Part shown: positions 34,712 through 46,784 of the stretch, one piece after another
How positions within the stretch are numbered: position 1 is the first letter of the stretch
How the letters are laid out: every line of letters begins with the position of its first letter
Notes under the pieces: generated by a model
The model's input: the letters and a program-made list of their open reading frames with translations, nothing else
What the model was told of the DNA's origin: nothing
Database searches by the model: none
Source: Lantana camara
Taxonomy: Eukaryota > Streptophyta > Magnoliopsida > Lamiales > Verbenaceae
NCBI GenBank assembly: GCA_037501455.1
Contig: CM074863.1
Span: 59,749,501-59,813,500 of the forward strand
Length of the DNA stretch: 64,000 nt
Direction: 5' to 3'
Translations under genes and position numbers: made by a program

Positions 34712-34726
34712 ACCTCCCCTCCTTAA
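34712..34726 (-). other. Polypurine tract of element A1
   Basis: The sense strand reads CTTAAGGAGGGGAGGT immediately before the 3' LTR (TGTGACAGCCC). The gag-pol stop codon overlaps its start. The A2 equivalent is at 51940-51954. Confidence 0.85.
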
Positions 34727-37700
34727 GAAGAATCTGTCCTCAGATTCTCTTCGTGATCTCTGAACAATTTGGGATAGTGTTTTTGCATCTTTTCTTCAGT
34801 TTCCCAGGTGACCTCCTCTGTACCGTTCCTTTTCCATAAAACTTTAACCAATGGAATCTTTTTATTTCTTAATTCCTGGAATTTCTTATCTAGGATCTTA
34901 ACCGCCTTCAACTCGTAGGTTAGATTAGGTTCTAACGGAACTTCTTCTACTGGCAGCACCTGTGCCTCATCAGCAAAGTATTTACGAAGTTGGGATACAT
35001 GAAATACATTATGGATTCCTGTTAAGCTTGCTGGTAGATCTAGACGATACGCTGTTGGACCCACGCGTTCAAGTATCTCAAAAGGTCCTATGTACCTAGG
35101 GTTCAATTTTCCACCTTTTCCAATCCTTGTGAACCCTTTCCTTGGCGATGCTTTCAGAAACACTTTCTCACCCACATCAAACTCTAAATCCCTTCTTCTT
35201 TTATCGGCATAGCTCTTCTGTCGGTCCTGGGCGGCTTTCATTCTTTGCCTGATTATCCGAATCTTTTCTGTAGCCCCTTCAATCCATTCGAGTACTTTGG
35301 CCCTGGGAGTTCCCCCAGAGGTATCCCTTGTCTCATCCATATCCCAATATAATGGAGATCTGCATTTTCTTCCATATAAGGCTTCATATGGGGCTGCTTG
35401 AATTGAAGCTTGATAACTGTTATTGTATGCAAATTCCACGAGGGGTAAACAATCTTTCCAACTGTCTGAAAAGTCCAAAGCACATGCTCTTAACATATCC
35501 TCCAAATATTTAATCAACCTTTCTGACTGCCCGTCTGTTTGCGGGTGTGCCGCTGTACTGAAATGTAACTTAGTTCCCATCAGATTTTGTACATTTTGCC
35601 AAAGTTGTGATGTAAACTTTGGGTCTCTGTCAGACACTACACTCACCGGCACTCCATGAAATCTCACAATTTCCTGTTGATACAGTTTTGCTAAGGATTT
35701 AACTTTATCCGTAGTCTTGACTGGTAGGAAGTGTGCTGATTTTGTCAATCTGTCAACTATGACCCATATATTGTCTTGTCCTCCTTTGACTTTAGGTAAC
35801 CCAGTAACAAAATCCATGGTTATTTGCTCCCACTTCCATGTAGGAATTGGTAGTGGTTGTAACTTCCCTGCTGGTTTTTGGTGTTCTGCTTTAACTTTCT
35901 GACACGTTAAGCATTTCTTAACATAATCAGCAATGTCTCTTTTCATTCCGTTCCACCAAAACTGCTTCTTAAGATCTTGGTACATCTTCGTTCCTCCAGG
36001 GTGTACCGTATAACGTGTCTTGTGTGCTTCATCAAGTATTTCCTTTCGTATAGCTGAAGGCACACAGACTCTGTTCTTATATCTCAAGATTCCATCTTCA
36101 CTTTTACTGAATTTTGTCTCATCATCCTTCTCCTTGGAATTGAGACACTTCTTAATCCATTCGTCAATAGCTTGCGTCTTTATCAATCGATCCTTCAGCG
36201 GTGACGAAATTATTAGATTCGCCAACTTAGCTCTAGGAATCACTTGAGCTAGTTTTCTTCCACATTCTATTGGGTGTCCTTCGACATGCGCTATACTAGC
36301 CTTTCGACTCAATGCATCAGCCACCACGTTAGCCTTTCCAGGATGGTATTGAATTGTACAATCATAATCTTCCAGAAACTCCATCCACCTTCTCTGTCTC
36401 ATATTTAGTTCCTTTTGAGTGAACAAGTACCGCAAACTTTTATGATCTGTGAACACTTCAAAGGTTACCCCATACAAGTAATGTCTCCATTTTGCAAGGG
36501 CAAAGACGATCGCTGCTAGCTCTAAATCATGGGTGGGGTAGTTGGCTTCATGTGGTTTAAGCTTTCTTGATGTATATGCTATCACCTTTCCATGCTGCAT
36601 CAGAACGCATCCTAACCCTTCTTTTGAAGCATCGGTGTAAACGGTGTAACCTTCCTTCCCTTCTGGTAATGTTAATATAGGTGCGGTAGTTAATCTTTTC
36701 TTTAATTCCTGAAAACTCTGTTCGCATTTCTCTGTCCATACGAACTTTCCTTCCTTCTTGGTTAACTGAGTAAGTGGTGCAGCTATCTTTGAAAAATCTT
36801 GCACGAATCTTCGATAGTATCCTGCGAGTCCCAAAAAGCTTCTTACCTCAGAAGGATTCCTTGGTTGTTTCCAATCCAAAATCGTTTCAATTTTCGAGGG
36901 ATCCACTTCAACTCCTGAACCAGATATGATATGTCCTAAGAACGAGATCTTTTCCAACCAAAACTCACATTTGCTGAATTTTGCATAAAGCTTGTGATCC
37001 AGCAAAGTTCTCAGCACCGACCGGAGATGTTTGCCGTGATCCTCTGGTGTCTTGGAAAAGACCAAAATATCATCAATAAAGATCGCCACGAACTTGTCAA
37101 GAAACGGTCGAAAAATGCGATGCATCATATCCATAAATGCAGCTGGGGCGTTCGTTAGCCCAAAGGGCATTACTACGAACTCAAAATGCCCGTAACGACT
37201 ATTGAACGCTGTCTTGGGAATATCCTCTTCTCTAATTTTCAATTGATAGTACCCTTGCCTCAAATCTAGCTTGGAGTATATTTGAGATCCTTGAAGTACA
37301 TCGAATAACTCCTCGATGTGGGGAAGAGGGTACTTATTTTTCACCGTCATCCTGTTGAGCTCTCGGTAGTCGATGCAAAGTCGTAACGACCCATCTTTCT
37401 TCTTAACAAATAACACAGGTGCTCCCCAAGGAGAAGTACTAGGGCGGATATAACCTGCTTCTAGTAATTCATCAAGTTGTTTCCTTAACTCCTGAAGTTC
37501 AGCCGGTGCCATCCGGTAGGGTGCCTTAGAGTATGGCTCGGCTCCTGGAACTGTCTCAATCACAAATTCTAGCTCACGGTCTGGTGGTAAGGTGTTTAAG
37601 TGTTCGGGAAACACTTCTAGGAACTCGTTAACAACCTCCACTTCTTCTATTTTACTCTGATCCTTTGGTCTATTTAAGAGGTAAGCAACGAACCCTGTAG

Positions 37701-39108
37701 CTCCCTTCTGAATCATCCTTTTTGCTTCCATTGCCGAAATCATCCGTGTTTGTCCTCCTTGTTCATCTGATGTGGGACTTTCATCCCTTCCTAAGATAAC
37801 TTCCTTCTTGAAACAATCCACGGGGTAAAGCTGACCATTGATTCTTATGGGGCAGCATTTATATACTTGATCCGTTATAAGGCAAGTTCCTAAAGGAGAA
37901 CTTACTTCGAAAAAATATGGCAATTGTTCGAGTGGAAAATGTAAACGTGCACATAATTTGGATGCAATGAATGAATGCGTGGCACCAGGGTCGTATAGGA
38001 CCTTAACTGGCGTGTCAAGAACATTTACCGTACCTTCCACAACAGCCGTAGGATCTGGCTCGTCGCATCCATCCAGAGCATAAGCCCTTCCTCTGACCAT
38101 TGGCTTGTTTGCATTTCCCGCCACCGCCTTACCCTTGCCTTGATACCCTTGTTGTCCCTGCCTATCCTTTACTTTTGGACAATTCCCGAGCTTATGGTCA
38201 GGACTTCCACAATAGAAGCACTGACCAGTTTTCTTTCTGCAGGTTGCTTCGGTATGCCCTGGCCTATGGCAGAATTCACATTCAATCTCGTTCTGAGGGG
38301 CAAACGGTGCTTGCGGGGGTGCCATCATTGGTCTCTTTCCTGATCTAAAATTTGACTGATTGGCTAAGCGTTTGAATCCCTGTAGTGGTTTCGACTGATA
38401 TGGCTTCGCATGGTTGGCGGTCATCCTGATCTCTCTATGGGCTGCTTCAGTACTCAAAGCAGTTTCAACTGCCTGAGTGTATTCTTCAAGATTCAGAGGT
38501 GCTAAAGCCCATCGTAATTCTGACTTAAGTCCATTAATGAAGCGTTTGGTCTTTCTACGCTCATCGTACAGAATATGCGGTGCATATTGTATCAGCCTCA
38601 CAAACTTGGCCTCGTACTCTGCCACAGGTAGCGTCCCTTGGTTAAGATTCATAAACTCAGACTCCCGGGCATCTCGAGCGACTTGCGGAATAAACTTGTC
38701 CTCGAATGCCCTTACAAACTCAGTCCAGCCGTACCTTATCCCATTCTCAATCCACACATTCTTTGTATGATTCCACCAGTTCAGCGCTGCTCCTTCCAGG
38801 AGGAAGGTCGCAAATTGAACTCGCTCTCTATCCTCCGGAAAGATATTCATAGCTTCGAAGATCTTTACTAAGCTCGCAATCCAGTTTTCAGCTTTAAGGT
38901 CATTGGGCTCTCCGAAGAACTTCTGGGGGTTCATTCGGAGAAACTTTTCAAGTATCTTTTCATTAGTTAAGTTGTAAGCCCGTGCAAATTGCCTCAAGGC
39001 CTCCCCAAATTCTGGTTGTTCTTGCGGCATCGGTGGAGGACGGGGAAATTCTTCCGGTGGTGGCGGTGGCGGTGGAATGCGTTCACGTGGAGCTTTTCTC
39101 GGGGGCAT
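34723..39108 (-). CDS. gag-pol: gag-pol polyprotein of element A1 (1461 aa, protease deletion)
   Basis: A single open frame. Gag domain at about 50-220; CCHC knuckles C277-C290 and C297-C310; retropepsin DPGATHS (Asp373); RT about 540-720 with FIDD (677-680); RNase H from YTDAS (Asp826); integrase zinc finger H1029, H1036, C1066, C1069; integrase catalytic D1099, D1160, E1196 (35 residues between the last two); GPF motif 1341-1343; chromodomain about 1404-1450 ending [16 protein letters not shown]. The chromodomain marks a chromovirus and should direct insertion to heterochromatin. Compared with A2, 26 residues are missing after YPVD (near 431), which removes the ILGMNWL protease motif, so protease is probably inactive. 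The deletion is in frame and ends in a 5-bp direct repeat. Start: first Met, followed by a proline-rich N-terminus shared with A2. Confidence 0.95.
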   Translation of the reverse strand: MPPRKAPRERIPPPPPPPEEFPRPPPMPQEQPEFGEALRQFARAYNLTNEKILEKFLRMNPQKFFGEPNDLKAENWIASLVKIFEAMNIFPEDRERVQFATFLLEGAALNWWNHTKNVWIENGIRYGWTEFVRAFEDKFIPQVARDARESEFMNLNQGTLPVAEYEAKFVRLIQYAPHILYDERRKTKRFINGLKSELRWALAPLNLEEYTQAVETALSTEAAHREIRMTANHAKPYQSKPLQGFKRLANQSNFRSGKRPMMAPPQAPFAPQNEIECEFCHRPGHTEATCRKKTGQCFYCGSPDHKLGNCPKVKDRQGQQGYQGKGKAVAGNANKPMVRGRAYALDGCDEPDPTAVVEGTVNVLDTPVKVLYDPGATHSFIASKLCARLHFPLEQLPYFFEVSSPLGTCLITDQVYKCCPIRINGQLYPVDCFKKEVILGRDESPTSDEQGGQTRMISAMEAKRMIQKGATGFVAYLLNRPKDQSKIEEVEVVNEFLEVFPEHLNTLPPDRELEFVIETVPGAEPYSKAPYRMAPAELQELRKQLDELLEAGYIRPSTSPWGAPVLFVKKKDGSLRLCIDYRELNRMTVKNKYPLPHIEELFDVLQGSQIYSKLDLRQGYYQLKIREEDIPKTAFNSRYGHFEFVVMPFGLTNAPAAFMDMMHRIFRPFLDKFVAIFIDDILVFSKTPEDHGKHLRSVLRTLLDHKLYAKFSKCEFWLEKISFLGHIISGSGVEVDPSKIETILDWKQPRNPSEVRSFLGLAGYYRRFVQDFSKIAAPLTQLTKKEGKFVWTEKCEQSFQELKKRLTTAPILTLPEGKEGYTVYTDASKEGLGCVLMQHGKVIAYTSRKLKPHEANYPTHDLELAAIVFALAKWRHYLYGVTFEVFTDHKSLRYLFTQKELNMRQRRWMEFLEDYDCTIQYHPGKANVVADALSRKASIAHVEGHPIECGRKLAQVIPRAKLANLIISSPLKDRLIKTQAIDEWIKKCLNSKEKDDETKFSKSEDGILRYKNRVCVPSAIRKEILDEAHKTRYTVHPGGTKMYQDLKKQFWWNGMKRDIADYVKKCLTCQKVKAEHQKPAGKLQPLPIPTWKWEQITMDFVTGLPKVKGGQDNIWVIVDRLTKSAHFLPVKTTDKVKSLAKLYQQEIVRFHGVPVSVVSDRDPKFTSQLWQNVQNLMGTKLHFSTAAHPQTDGQSERLIKYLEDMLRACALDFSDSWKDCLPLVEFAYNNSYQASIQAAPYEALYGRKCRSPLYWDMDETRDTSGGTPRAKVLEWIEGATEKIRIIRQRMKAAQDRQKSYADKRRRDLEFDVGEKVFLKASPRKGFTRIGKGGKLNPRYIGPFEILERVGPTAYRLDLPASLTGIHNVFHVSQLRKYFADEAQVLPVEEVPLEPNLTYELKAVKILDKKFQELRNKKIPLVKVLWKRNGTEEVTWETEEKMQKHYPKLFRDHEENLRTDSS

Positions 39109-39742
39109 AGTGTCACTGTATTCATAATATCACCCAAACAGATATAATGCATGGCGATAAGAATGGTCCATATGCTCATTATTCCACAGCAGTAATATAA
39201 CAATCAATCATCAAGATTTGCACTTAGGCACGTAGTCATCAGTTCAAAGTATCACAATTTGATCAATTAAGCAATCATTATCCACAAGTAACAGAAAATA
39301 GTCACATATATAGATGCACAAAATAAAATGGTATGATCCATGCACGGCCCTAATGGTATCTTGAAGCACTTCTAAGACTCATGACATGATAAATATGGAA
39401 AACAGTAACATGCAGTGATACGAGTAAAGCCGCAAAAGATGATGTCATATATGCAAAATTTTGGAAAAGCTTTTATACAAAGGCTATATCTGACCAAAAA
39501 GACAAAAAGGGGGAGGACCCGATGCTAAGTCGAGTTGCTCCCGTGCTGCCTAAGCTCTCCAAAACATCATCTGTCAACTGTCATAATCTGCCAAAAAGCG
39601 GGGATCTCTGGGGTATATATAATCCCCTCTGCACCTGTCGGAAGTCACCCTATCTGTCATAATATGCTGCATACCTGCTGAGTATATATGCTACTGCTAT
39701 CTGCCTCTATATACAAGTCCCAACGGTCCGGACTCAGCTCCT
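39109..39742 (-). other. Leader between ORF1 and gag in element A1
   Basis: It is non-coding. It carries the 3' arm GCTTCAAGATACC (39355-39367) followed in sense by ATTAG|GGCCG, a putative acceptor with junction 39350/39349, 241 nt before the gag ATG. Pairing with the LTR arm at 40986-40998 would define an intron of about 1.65 kb (39350-40997). The rest shows nothing recognisable. Confidence 0.6.
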
Positions 39743-40417
39743 CTACTGCTGGCTATGACTGGCTCCATCGCTATCATCAGACACAGCAACATAATCTCCC
39801 TGTCGTGCTGGAGATGGGCTCTCCTCCTCAGATGATCCCTCTGTCTCCTGATCCTCCCCTGCATGTGTGTCCATAGGGTCCTCTGGAGTAGCTGGCTCAC
39901 TGTGTACTGGTCCCTCGTACTCTAAAGCTGCCTGCTCATCGGTAAGGTAGAAAGTCTCACAAAGTCTGGCCCTAATCCGGCTCTGATATCGATGGTGTAT
40001 CTCCATAGCAAAATCTCTATCAGCAGTCATATATGCCAAGTCTGCCTCTAACTGTGCAATACGGGATGCCTGCTGGGCTCTGGCCTGGCGCTCCGCTGTC
40101 AGTCGAGCCTCCATCTCCCTGGCATGCTCCCGAGCAATATCCCGGTCAGTCCGGTGCTGTGCTGCTAAATCATGGTAGCGAATGGCCTCTAGCCGAACCT
40201 CTCTCAATCTTAAGCTATCCTGTAGGTACTCGTCCCGCTCAGCCTCCAGCTGATGAACAACCCTATTGGGGTATGAATACCCCGGGTGTCCTCTCTCCTG
40301 CGCTCGCTGCCAGGTATAGTAACGGGCCCTGCCACGGCGAACTACTGCTACTGTACGAGGGGACTCAAGCTCCTCAAAATATGCCTCATCCAGCTCTCGC
40401 TGACTCAGGCTATCCAT
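39743..40417 (-). CDS. ORF1 of element A1: coiled-coil protein upstream of gag (224 aa)
   Basis: Unknown function, homologous to ORF1 of X and A2. Blocks: TVAVVRRG near residue 22-29, RYYTWQRA near 32-39, YPNRVVHQLEAERD near 48-61, a long Arg/Glu/Ala/Gln-rich coiled coil (about 62-140), HHRYQSRIRARL, and an acidic Ser/Glu-rich tail. No metal site, membrane segment or enzyme motif is visible. The frame stays open upstream through the primer site into the LTR (to 40795), but the Met at 40417-40415 aligns with the start in X; another possible Met is at 40453-40451. It lies wholly inside the putative intron 39350-40997. It might be a nucleocapsid partner or RNA-binding accessory protein, but nothing in the sequence proves that. 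Confidence 0.75.
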   Translation of the reverse strand: MDSLSQRELDEAYFEELESPRTVAVVRRGRARYYTWQRAQERGHPGYSYPNRVVHQLEAERDEYLQDSLRLREVRLEAIRYHDLAAQHRTDRDIAREHAREMEARLTAERQARAQQASRIAQLEADLAYMTADRDFAMEIHHRYQSRIRARLCETFYLTDEQAALEYEGPVHSEPATPEDPMDTHAGEDQETEGSSEEESPSPARQGDYVAVSDDSDGASHSQQ

Positions 40418-40560
40418 AACTATAGTGAAAGCAAGCTGGCTCGCACTGTTCATAACTACAGAGTAAGTACAGATATGAATACCAAGATGTAGAGCAAGTA
40501 AACCCATAACATCCTCTATGCTCCGAGCTCCCAGGTTAAGTCTCTTCTTACTCAACTTGA

Positions 40561-40573
40561 GGCTCTGATACCA
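40561..40573 (-). other. Primer-binding site of element A1
   Basis: The sense strand reads TGGTATCAGAGCC, 7 nt after the 5' LTR (whose edge is 40581). This is the initiator-Met tRNA type. Confidence 0.93.
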
Positions 40574-40580
40574 CCTTAGC

Positions 40581-43500
40581 TGTAGCGCCCCAACGCCACA
40601 ACCCCGCACCGTTGTATCACCCAAGTAACTAGGAAGCTTTATTACTCGAGAGATACTTCGGCGAACGGACAGAACATAACAAAGATCAGAGTAACCAGTG
40701 TTGCCAACGCAGCGGAATTTCAGAATAATTTTAAACTTTTGAAAACATGAATGCAACACAGTAGTATATGCATAACCATAGAGACAAGTAGCCATAATAT
40801 TATCTTAAACATTAGTCCAAAAAGAAAACAGAGGAACATAACAAAAACGGAGTCCTAGCAATTCAGGTTGTAGCCTGAATAGGTTCTCAAAGTAAAACAT
40901 GTAACGTAAAGGTAGAGGTAGCCACGACTATGCAGGACAAAGGAAAAGTAACTAGCAATCCTGACTTAACAAAAGACCTCCTACAGCTTCAAGATACCTC
41001 TAGGAAGCGCCGGGCTGCCTACCTGAAACCATGAGGTCAGAAAGACAGGGTGGAGGTATTAGTCAAAGGGACTAAGTGAGATAATTCGTAGAAATAAAGA
41101 ATAGTTGAACTTGTGGGATTTTGAAAGGTTTTCTTAGTAACTTTTCTCAAACCGGAAAGATAACTCTTTTATCTTGAAATGGGATTTTTCACAAGCACAC
41201 ATATCAGAGGTTCTGGTTCATACATACTTTATATAAACGGGGAACAGGATACGGGATATTTTCAAAAATATGAACCAAACTTTAAAACCAAAGTTTGCCC
41301 GCAAGCTAGGCCATATCCATCCTTTACTCCTCAAAAACATTTACAAAGTTGGTATCGAGATCCATTAGGATCCCAACACCCATAATCACATGCACCACCC
41401 CTTCTCCCCTTATTGTCGCGCCCAGGGAGCTACCCCGCGGTGACGTGCGAAACGGGAGGAATTTACCACCTCTCCCGACCTTCGATGTGGAGTAACCAAC
41501 CTCCGATTAAACAATCACCAAGGTCAGTACGGCGGCCAGTATCATAGTAGCCATTGGCGCACGCCTCCCGGTCTACTACTAACCATACCGCCAGGGCCCA
41601 ACATAACAAAGTTTCCAAAGCTTGCTTTCAGAATAACAAAGGTGCATAAGCACACAGAGTTCAGATGACTGAACCTTTAATCAAAGCAGTATAACAGTGA
41701 ACAGAACGTATATCAGAGATCATTGACTTTAAACTCGAAGCGTTGTCCCAAACGGGAAAACGTTAACTTGAAAGATAGGAATCTTTGCACCCGAAGGCGT
41801 TGATTTTGAAATTATTTGAAAACGAAGAAATATTCATGGTTCCAGTTGAAATAGTTTAACCTCACCTATTTATTTAGATAAATTGGTAGTTGGTAGAAGA
41901 CAGGGTTCACACGGTACCCTGCGGATCCCAGAACTCGGTATTATCTCCTGTAAGTGACAGACTACCATGAGCTTAAGGATCTAAGTCCCACACAGGATTA
42001 ATGATGCATGATTGAGTGCGGATAGTCAAGTATTGGAGTATAAGATTGAAAAGAATGCGGCACATTTAAACAAGGAATAATCTTTCCCGAAGAAAGAATT
42101 CGAGCAAACGATTAGTCTCATTAGAAAGCTCGTATCAAAAACTTAGTGATATGTTCTTAAGGTCTTAGAACAACCCTAATGTGAACTTTGAAACCTACTT
42201 TGATCCCTTGTTTTTGAGAATTTTCGAAAAAGGCTTTGACCGTTGAATTCGTCTCTTTGAAATGATCAATTAGGTTGAAAGTCAAAATTCTTGGTCAAGG
42301 TCAAAGTCAAAAGTCAAAGTCAAAGGTCAAGGGTCAAAGGTCAAAGTCAAAGGTCACTATTCAAGTATACGGTATATATACTGTATGTATACTGTACTTA
42401 TACTGTATGTATACGTGTATTTATATAGTATGTATACGGTATTTATACTGTATGTATACGGTATTTATACGGGGATGCCTACCGTATTTATACAGTATTT
42501 ATACAAGGTACATACAGTATTTATACAAGAATACATGCGGTATTTATACTAGAATACATACGGTATTTATACAAAAGTACATACGTATTTATTAAGGAAA
42601 TACACATAGTATTTATACGAAAGTACACACGTATTTATACATATTGGAATCAAATACGTATACGTATATTATACATGTATACCATAACATATATCAATTG
42701 GTCAAGTAATTATGTAACAATTAATTAAACATGTAACATTTAAAACTATAGGTTATACTTTAATTATGTAACATTAAATAACATGTAACATTTAATTAAA
42801 TCATGAAATAAATTAAATTACCTAAGTATGATCATAAAATAATTAAAATGTAACATATAACATGCTAGCATAATTGTCACATAATTAATTTGTCACAAAA
42901 TTAAATTGTAACACATTTCATAATAAACTATACTATAAGAATATAAATTCATAAATTCATGAATATTTACAAACATAAATTAAATCACATAATTCATGCA
43001 TAAAATAAAACATAAATTAAATCCTAAATCTAGCATAATTAATAAATAAATTAAAACATAAAATAAAACATAAATTAAAACATAAATTAAACTAATTAAA
43101 ACATAAAAAAAATAAGAAAACTAACCTTAAAAGGGGGAGGAATTTCGGCCACTAGGGGGAGAAGAAGAGAATGGAGTGAGCACAAAATGAGACCCCAACA
43201 CACTTATTTATAGTTGTTGGGAAGGACCAAAGTGCAAATAATATTTATTTTAGGCACTTAAGGTGGGGTATTTTGTGAAATTTCCAAAAATAGGTTTCCT
43301 TCTTTACATAATTGTCACAGCAGGGGTATTCTGGTAATTCCACCTTTCTCCTGCGTATTTTTGATGTTGGAAAAGTGCCCAAGAGCTAGGAAATAAAATT
43401 AGCTTCGAAACGGTTACTCACGGGTCAAAATCGGACGTACGGTTTAAAAGTTATAATCTTCGGAAGATTTGATTTTCTTGAATTTCGAAAATTAGTTAAA

Positions 43501-43969
43501 TTATGAAATAAATACTAGGATAAGATTTGAAGGTCCAAAAGGCTTTCCAAAAATGTAGAAAAAAACGAGGAACGTTATGGTGATGATCTCAAGGGCTAAA
43601 TCATTCTAACGAAGGAAATATTTCTTACCGACGGAAATTTTTATTTGAAAATAAATTCTTAAATTGCTCTGGACACATAAACGAAACCTCAAAGCATTGA
43701 AAAGAGAGTTGAAATATTCTAAGAAGATAGGTATAGGTTCTTTAAGGTCTCCTGAATAAAACGGTATAATGCTGGTTCGGAAATAAATAGTGCTCTTAGG
43801 GTTTAAAGATAGTTTTCCCCCTTTTGGTCACCTAATACCACATATGAGCACTTATTTCATGTAGGGGTGCATGATATAAATTGTTTTAAATACGGATCAA
43901 GTTCTATAAATGCCCTTACGTTGCCCTTAGCTTACCTTTATTGATCCGATCCCGAACCGGGCTGTCACA
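40581..43969 (-). mobile_element. 5' LTR of element A1
   Basis: Sense-strand order: TATA box CTATAAATAAG (43203-43213), donor-like TTAAG|GTTAG (43126/43125), TTGAC cluster and TATAC array, strong acceptor-like GTCACTTACAG (41948/41947), 82-nt putative exon, donor-like ATAG|GTGAGG (41866/41865), dyad with one mismatch (41059-41075), acceptor-like GGTTTCAG (41023/41022), 25-nt putative exon, donor-like AGAG|GTATCT (40998/40997). The 5' arm GGTATCTTGAAGC is at 40986-40998. The right end CTGTCACA abuts the CTTAC duplication. Confidence 0.93.
43203..43213 (-). promoter_or_regulatory. TATA box of element A1 5' LTR
   Basis: Sense CTATAAATAAG, with a transcription start expected near 43180. The A2 copy is at 60482-60492. 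Confidence 0.65.
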
Positions 43970-44810
43970 CTTACCTTGCAATTTGTAAGAGTTTAGGGGA
44001 GATGTGGAAGCTTCATATCCTAGACAAATGCTTGGTTGCTACTTAGGTAATGTGGATGAATTATATTTTAGACATATGCTTGGTAATTAGATAGGAAATG
44101 TGGGGAAAATATGTCCACTTATTAAAACTTTCTAGAAGGTCTAAAAATAAATATAAAATGGTACAAAGTTTATTCAAGAGTCGAGACGTGAAAACTAGAA
44201 GTAGTAAATTAATGAAAGAACGAGTGAAAAGTAAGCTTCGTTTTGATTATAAATGTGGAATATTTAGAGTTTTCGTTTATAAATTATGAATATTAAAGAT
44301 GATGAAAATCATAAGAAAATTATATAAATGAAGCTATGACGAAGTCTAAAGGTTGTAAAAATTATTATATTTTAGAGAAAATTTCAAGAAACGTTTTAAG
44401 TAAAATTTCGAATATTGAATGAAAGCTAATTGTTTAAAATAAAATGACAATTTTTAGAAAGGAAAATATTTATAAAATACGCTATGAGTGGAATCGAGTT
44501 TTGGTAAATGCATGAAAATCCACAAAATAATTCAAGGATCGTTTTGGTTATAATATTGAATATCGAAAGGTAGATGAGTAAAGAGTTATTTACGATCGAA
44601 CTATAAGCTAGGGTTTTGCCGATTTTTTGTGCTACTAGAGTTAGGATGGGAATTATGGTTCACGGAGAGTGTCAAGATCCTCGAAATAATGTGAGAATTC
44701 TTTTGGTCACAATTTTGGATAGTAAAGTTACTTTCGGGAATGTAGGAAAATTTGAGGGTTGTAGGGGTATTTTCGTAATTTCCAACTTGCCCCTGTTTCG
44801 GGCTGTTACA
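43970..44810 (-). mobile_element. Family B LTR copy 4, right part
   Basis: It resumes with the duplicated CTTAC (43970-43974), is colinear with copy 3 and ends CGGGCTGTTACA. It is the U3 part upstream of the TATA box. It has no gene content. Confidence 0.92.
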
Positions 44811-45607
44811 ATCCTTCCCTTTTAAAAAGAATCTGTCCTCAGATTCTCCTCATGTTTCATAATAACTTTAAGTAATGTTGGTATCCTCCATTCATGATAA
44901 GACAGGTTTCCAAAGGAGGACTTACTTTAAACACATAAGGTAATTGTTCAAGTAAGAAATTTAAATGCGCACATAAGTGATGCAATGAATGCATGGCGCC
45001 AGGATCAGTAACTGGCGTGTTTAGAATGCATACCTTTAACAACTTTGGGGGTGATAATTTTAAACTGCAACCACCCTTATAGAGATAATATAATGCATGG
45101 TAGTTGAGAATGATGTGCAGATGATCACAAAATTAAAATTTCCAAGTAATAGCAATTAACAGACACAACAGCCTCAGCGAAGATAAAGCATATATAAAGG
45201 CACAGGAAATTAATAAGTTAGTTTTCATTCCTACAGGTATCTTGAAGCAATTCTAATAACTTAAGATTTAAACGAATTAGAAAGTATAAGTGAAGTGCTT
45301 CCCTGAGTTAGGAATACTAGTATGATGAAGGAGATGTAGATCTTGTAACCGAATCTACCTAGAATTTGGTAATTTTGAAGTGTACTGAAGGATTTGATAA
45401 AACTCGGGATTTTGGTGTGGATTAAGACTGTATGCTTGCCTTGATCGAGGAAGGGTTTAGTACTACAATTGTAACAAATCACATGCTGGTCGGCCGCCCC
45501 AACAGTGATTGATCACAATTTAAGCACTAAAGACACGAGAGTACATATGAGACTCTATGAATGATGAACCCCATATTTTCGTAACCTGGCTGTGATACCA
45601 CTTTAAT
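44811..45607 (-). mobile_element. Family B internal region copy 4 (797 bp)
   Basis: It has the same layout as copy 1: polypurine tract (with two C-to-T changes at 44819-44821), pol tail, protease remnant (45042 to 44857, DPGAMHS kept), 3' arm (45236-45248) followed by TGTAG|G in sense, and primer site near 45588-45600. Confidence 0.88.
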
Positions 45608-46050
45608 TGTAGCGCCTCCCCAACACTACAACCCCACACCGCAATACTCCCTGAGTGGAGGTTAGACCCAACATTCAGGAAATACTACGGCGAACGATCA
45701 GGATAATATATGAATGGAGTATGTGATACAGTGCAGCGGAAGATAAAGAGATTCAACTTTACCTATGAACGGGGAGGATAACGTACAATGAGCAAGGATT
45801 ATCATTATTGATCAAAGTAGTTCGCAAAAGAGTGCAACAGGTTGATATGCAAGGACAAAGTATGAGATAGTTTGTTTCTGCAGAGAGTAGGCTCAAGACA
45901 GTGTACTCTTAGGATCGGATCCAACCTACGGTTGTAGTGCTTCAAGATACCTCTAGTTGTCGTTCATTGATTCCTGAAATCATGCATTTTAAAAATAGGC
46001 GAGAGGGTTAGTCAAAGTGACTAAGTGAAGGGGGTATAATAACTTATTGA

Positions 46051-46107
<57 letters not shown>

Positions 46108-46784
46108 GATCAAGAAGATCTTGATCTGAAATATTAACAATAGGATATAACAAATAGGAAACGGTTCATAATAATTGTAAAACAGGGATAGGGGTAGTTT
46201 GAAATATTTGTAGAAATATGAACCATTTATAACAAGAACATTAATGCCCGCAAGCTAGGCCTTTCCATCCATAACTCCTTGAATAATTGGTAAAATAGTA
46301 TCGGGCTGATCAGGCTCCGATACTTGAATAAAACCAAGAATATTAACTCCACTACTCCTTGATGCCAATAGGGAATCAAACCCTAGAGACCACGAACTAG
46401 ATTCGGGAGGCAGCTATCTCTCCCTCATCCCTTGGCGTGGAGTAACTAACCTCCAGTTAAATCACTACCAAGAGGTGGTGGCGGTCCGTATCACCAACAA
46501 TACCCTTGGCCCGATACCTTCCGGGTAATTGCTCGACACGGCTACACGCCGGGGCCCATAACATGAATCAAGAACAATAATTTGCTTGCATAACCCGGAA
46601 TCAATGTTTTGATAAAATGGACTTGAAATATATAATGTTCTAGTAAAACGTTGATTCCGGCATGAAAGTATTTTTCCTTAAGAGGGACATTGTAGTACAA
46701 TAATATATATATAGGGCAGTAAATCAATATGATGGGTAGGCTTGAAAATAGTTTTTATATAGATACGTATGTATAGGCATGATT
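45608..46784 (-). mobile_element. Family B LTR copy 5, left part (interrupted by solo LTR F)
   Basis: It is colinear with copy 3, with the arm at 45939-45951 and the dyad at 46008-46024. It is interrupted at 46784; TGATT (46780-46784) is the target duplication. Confidence 0.92.
46055..46103. repeat. (TA)n microsatellite in LTR B5
   Basis: A nearly pure TA run of roughly 45-50 bp. The same place in the other B LTRs has only a short TATATGTATATATACATATG segment, so this is a copy-specific expansion. Confidence 0.9.

Larger units (their letters stand above)
31323..43969 (-). mobile_element. Element A1: complete Del/Tekay-type retrotransposon (12,647 bp)
   Basis: Two LTRs of exactly 3389 bp (31323-34711 and 40581-43969) bound an internal region with polypurine tract, gag-pol, ORF1 and primer site, all on the minus strand. 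CTTAC flanks both ends (31318-31322, 43970-43974). By eye the LTRs differ at only about five positions (near 31330, 33566, 34198, 34212 and 34688), so insertion is very recent. The gag-pol frame is open end to end but has lost 78 bp in protease relative to A2. Confidence 0.96.

Noticed and set aside
39743..40795. ORF1 of A1 read as a 350-codon protein starting inside the LTR (similarly 365 codons in A2)
   Set aside because: The upstream extension crosses the primer site and has no counterpart in element X; the shared start is the Met at 40417.
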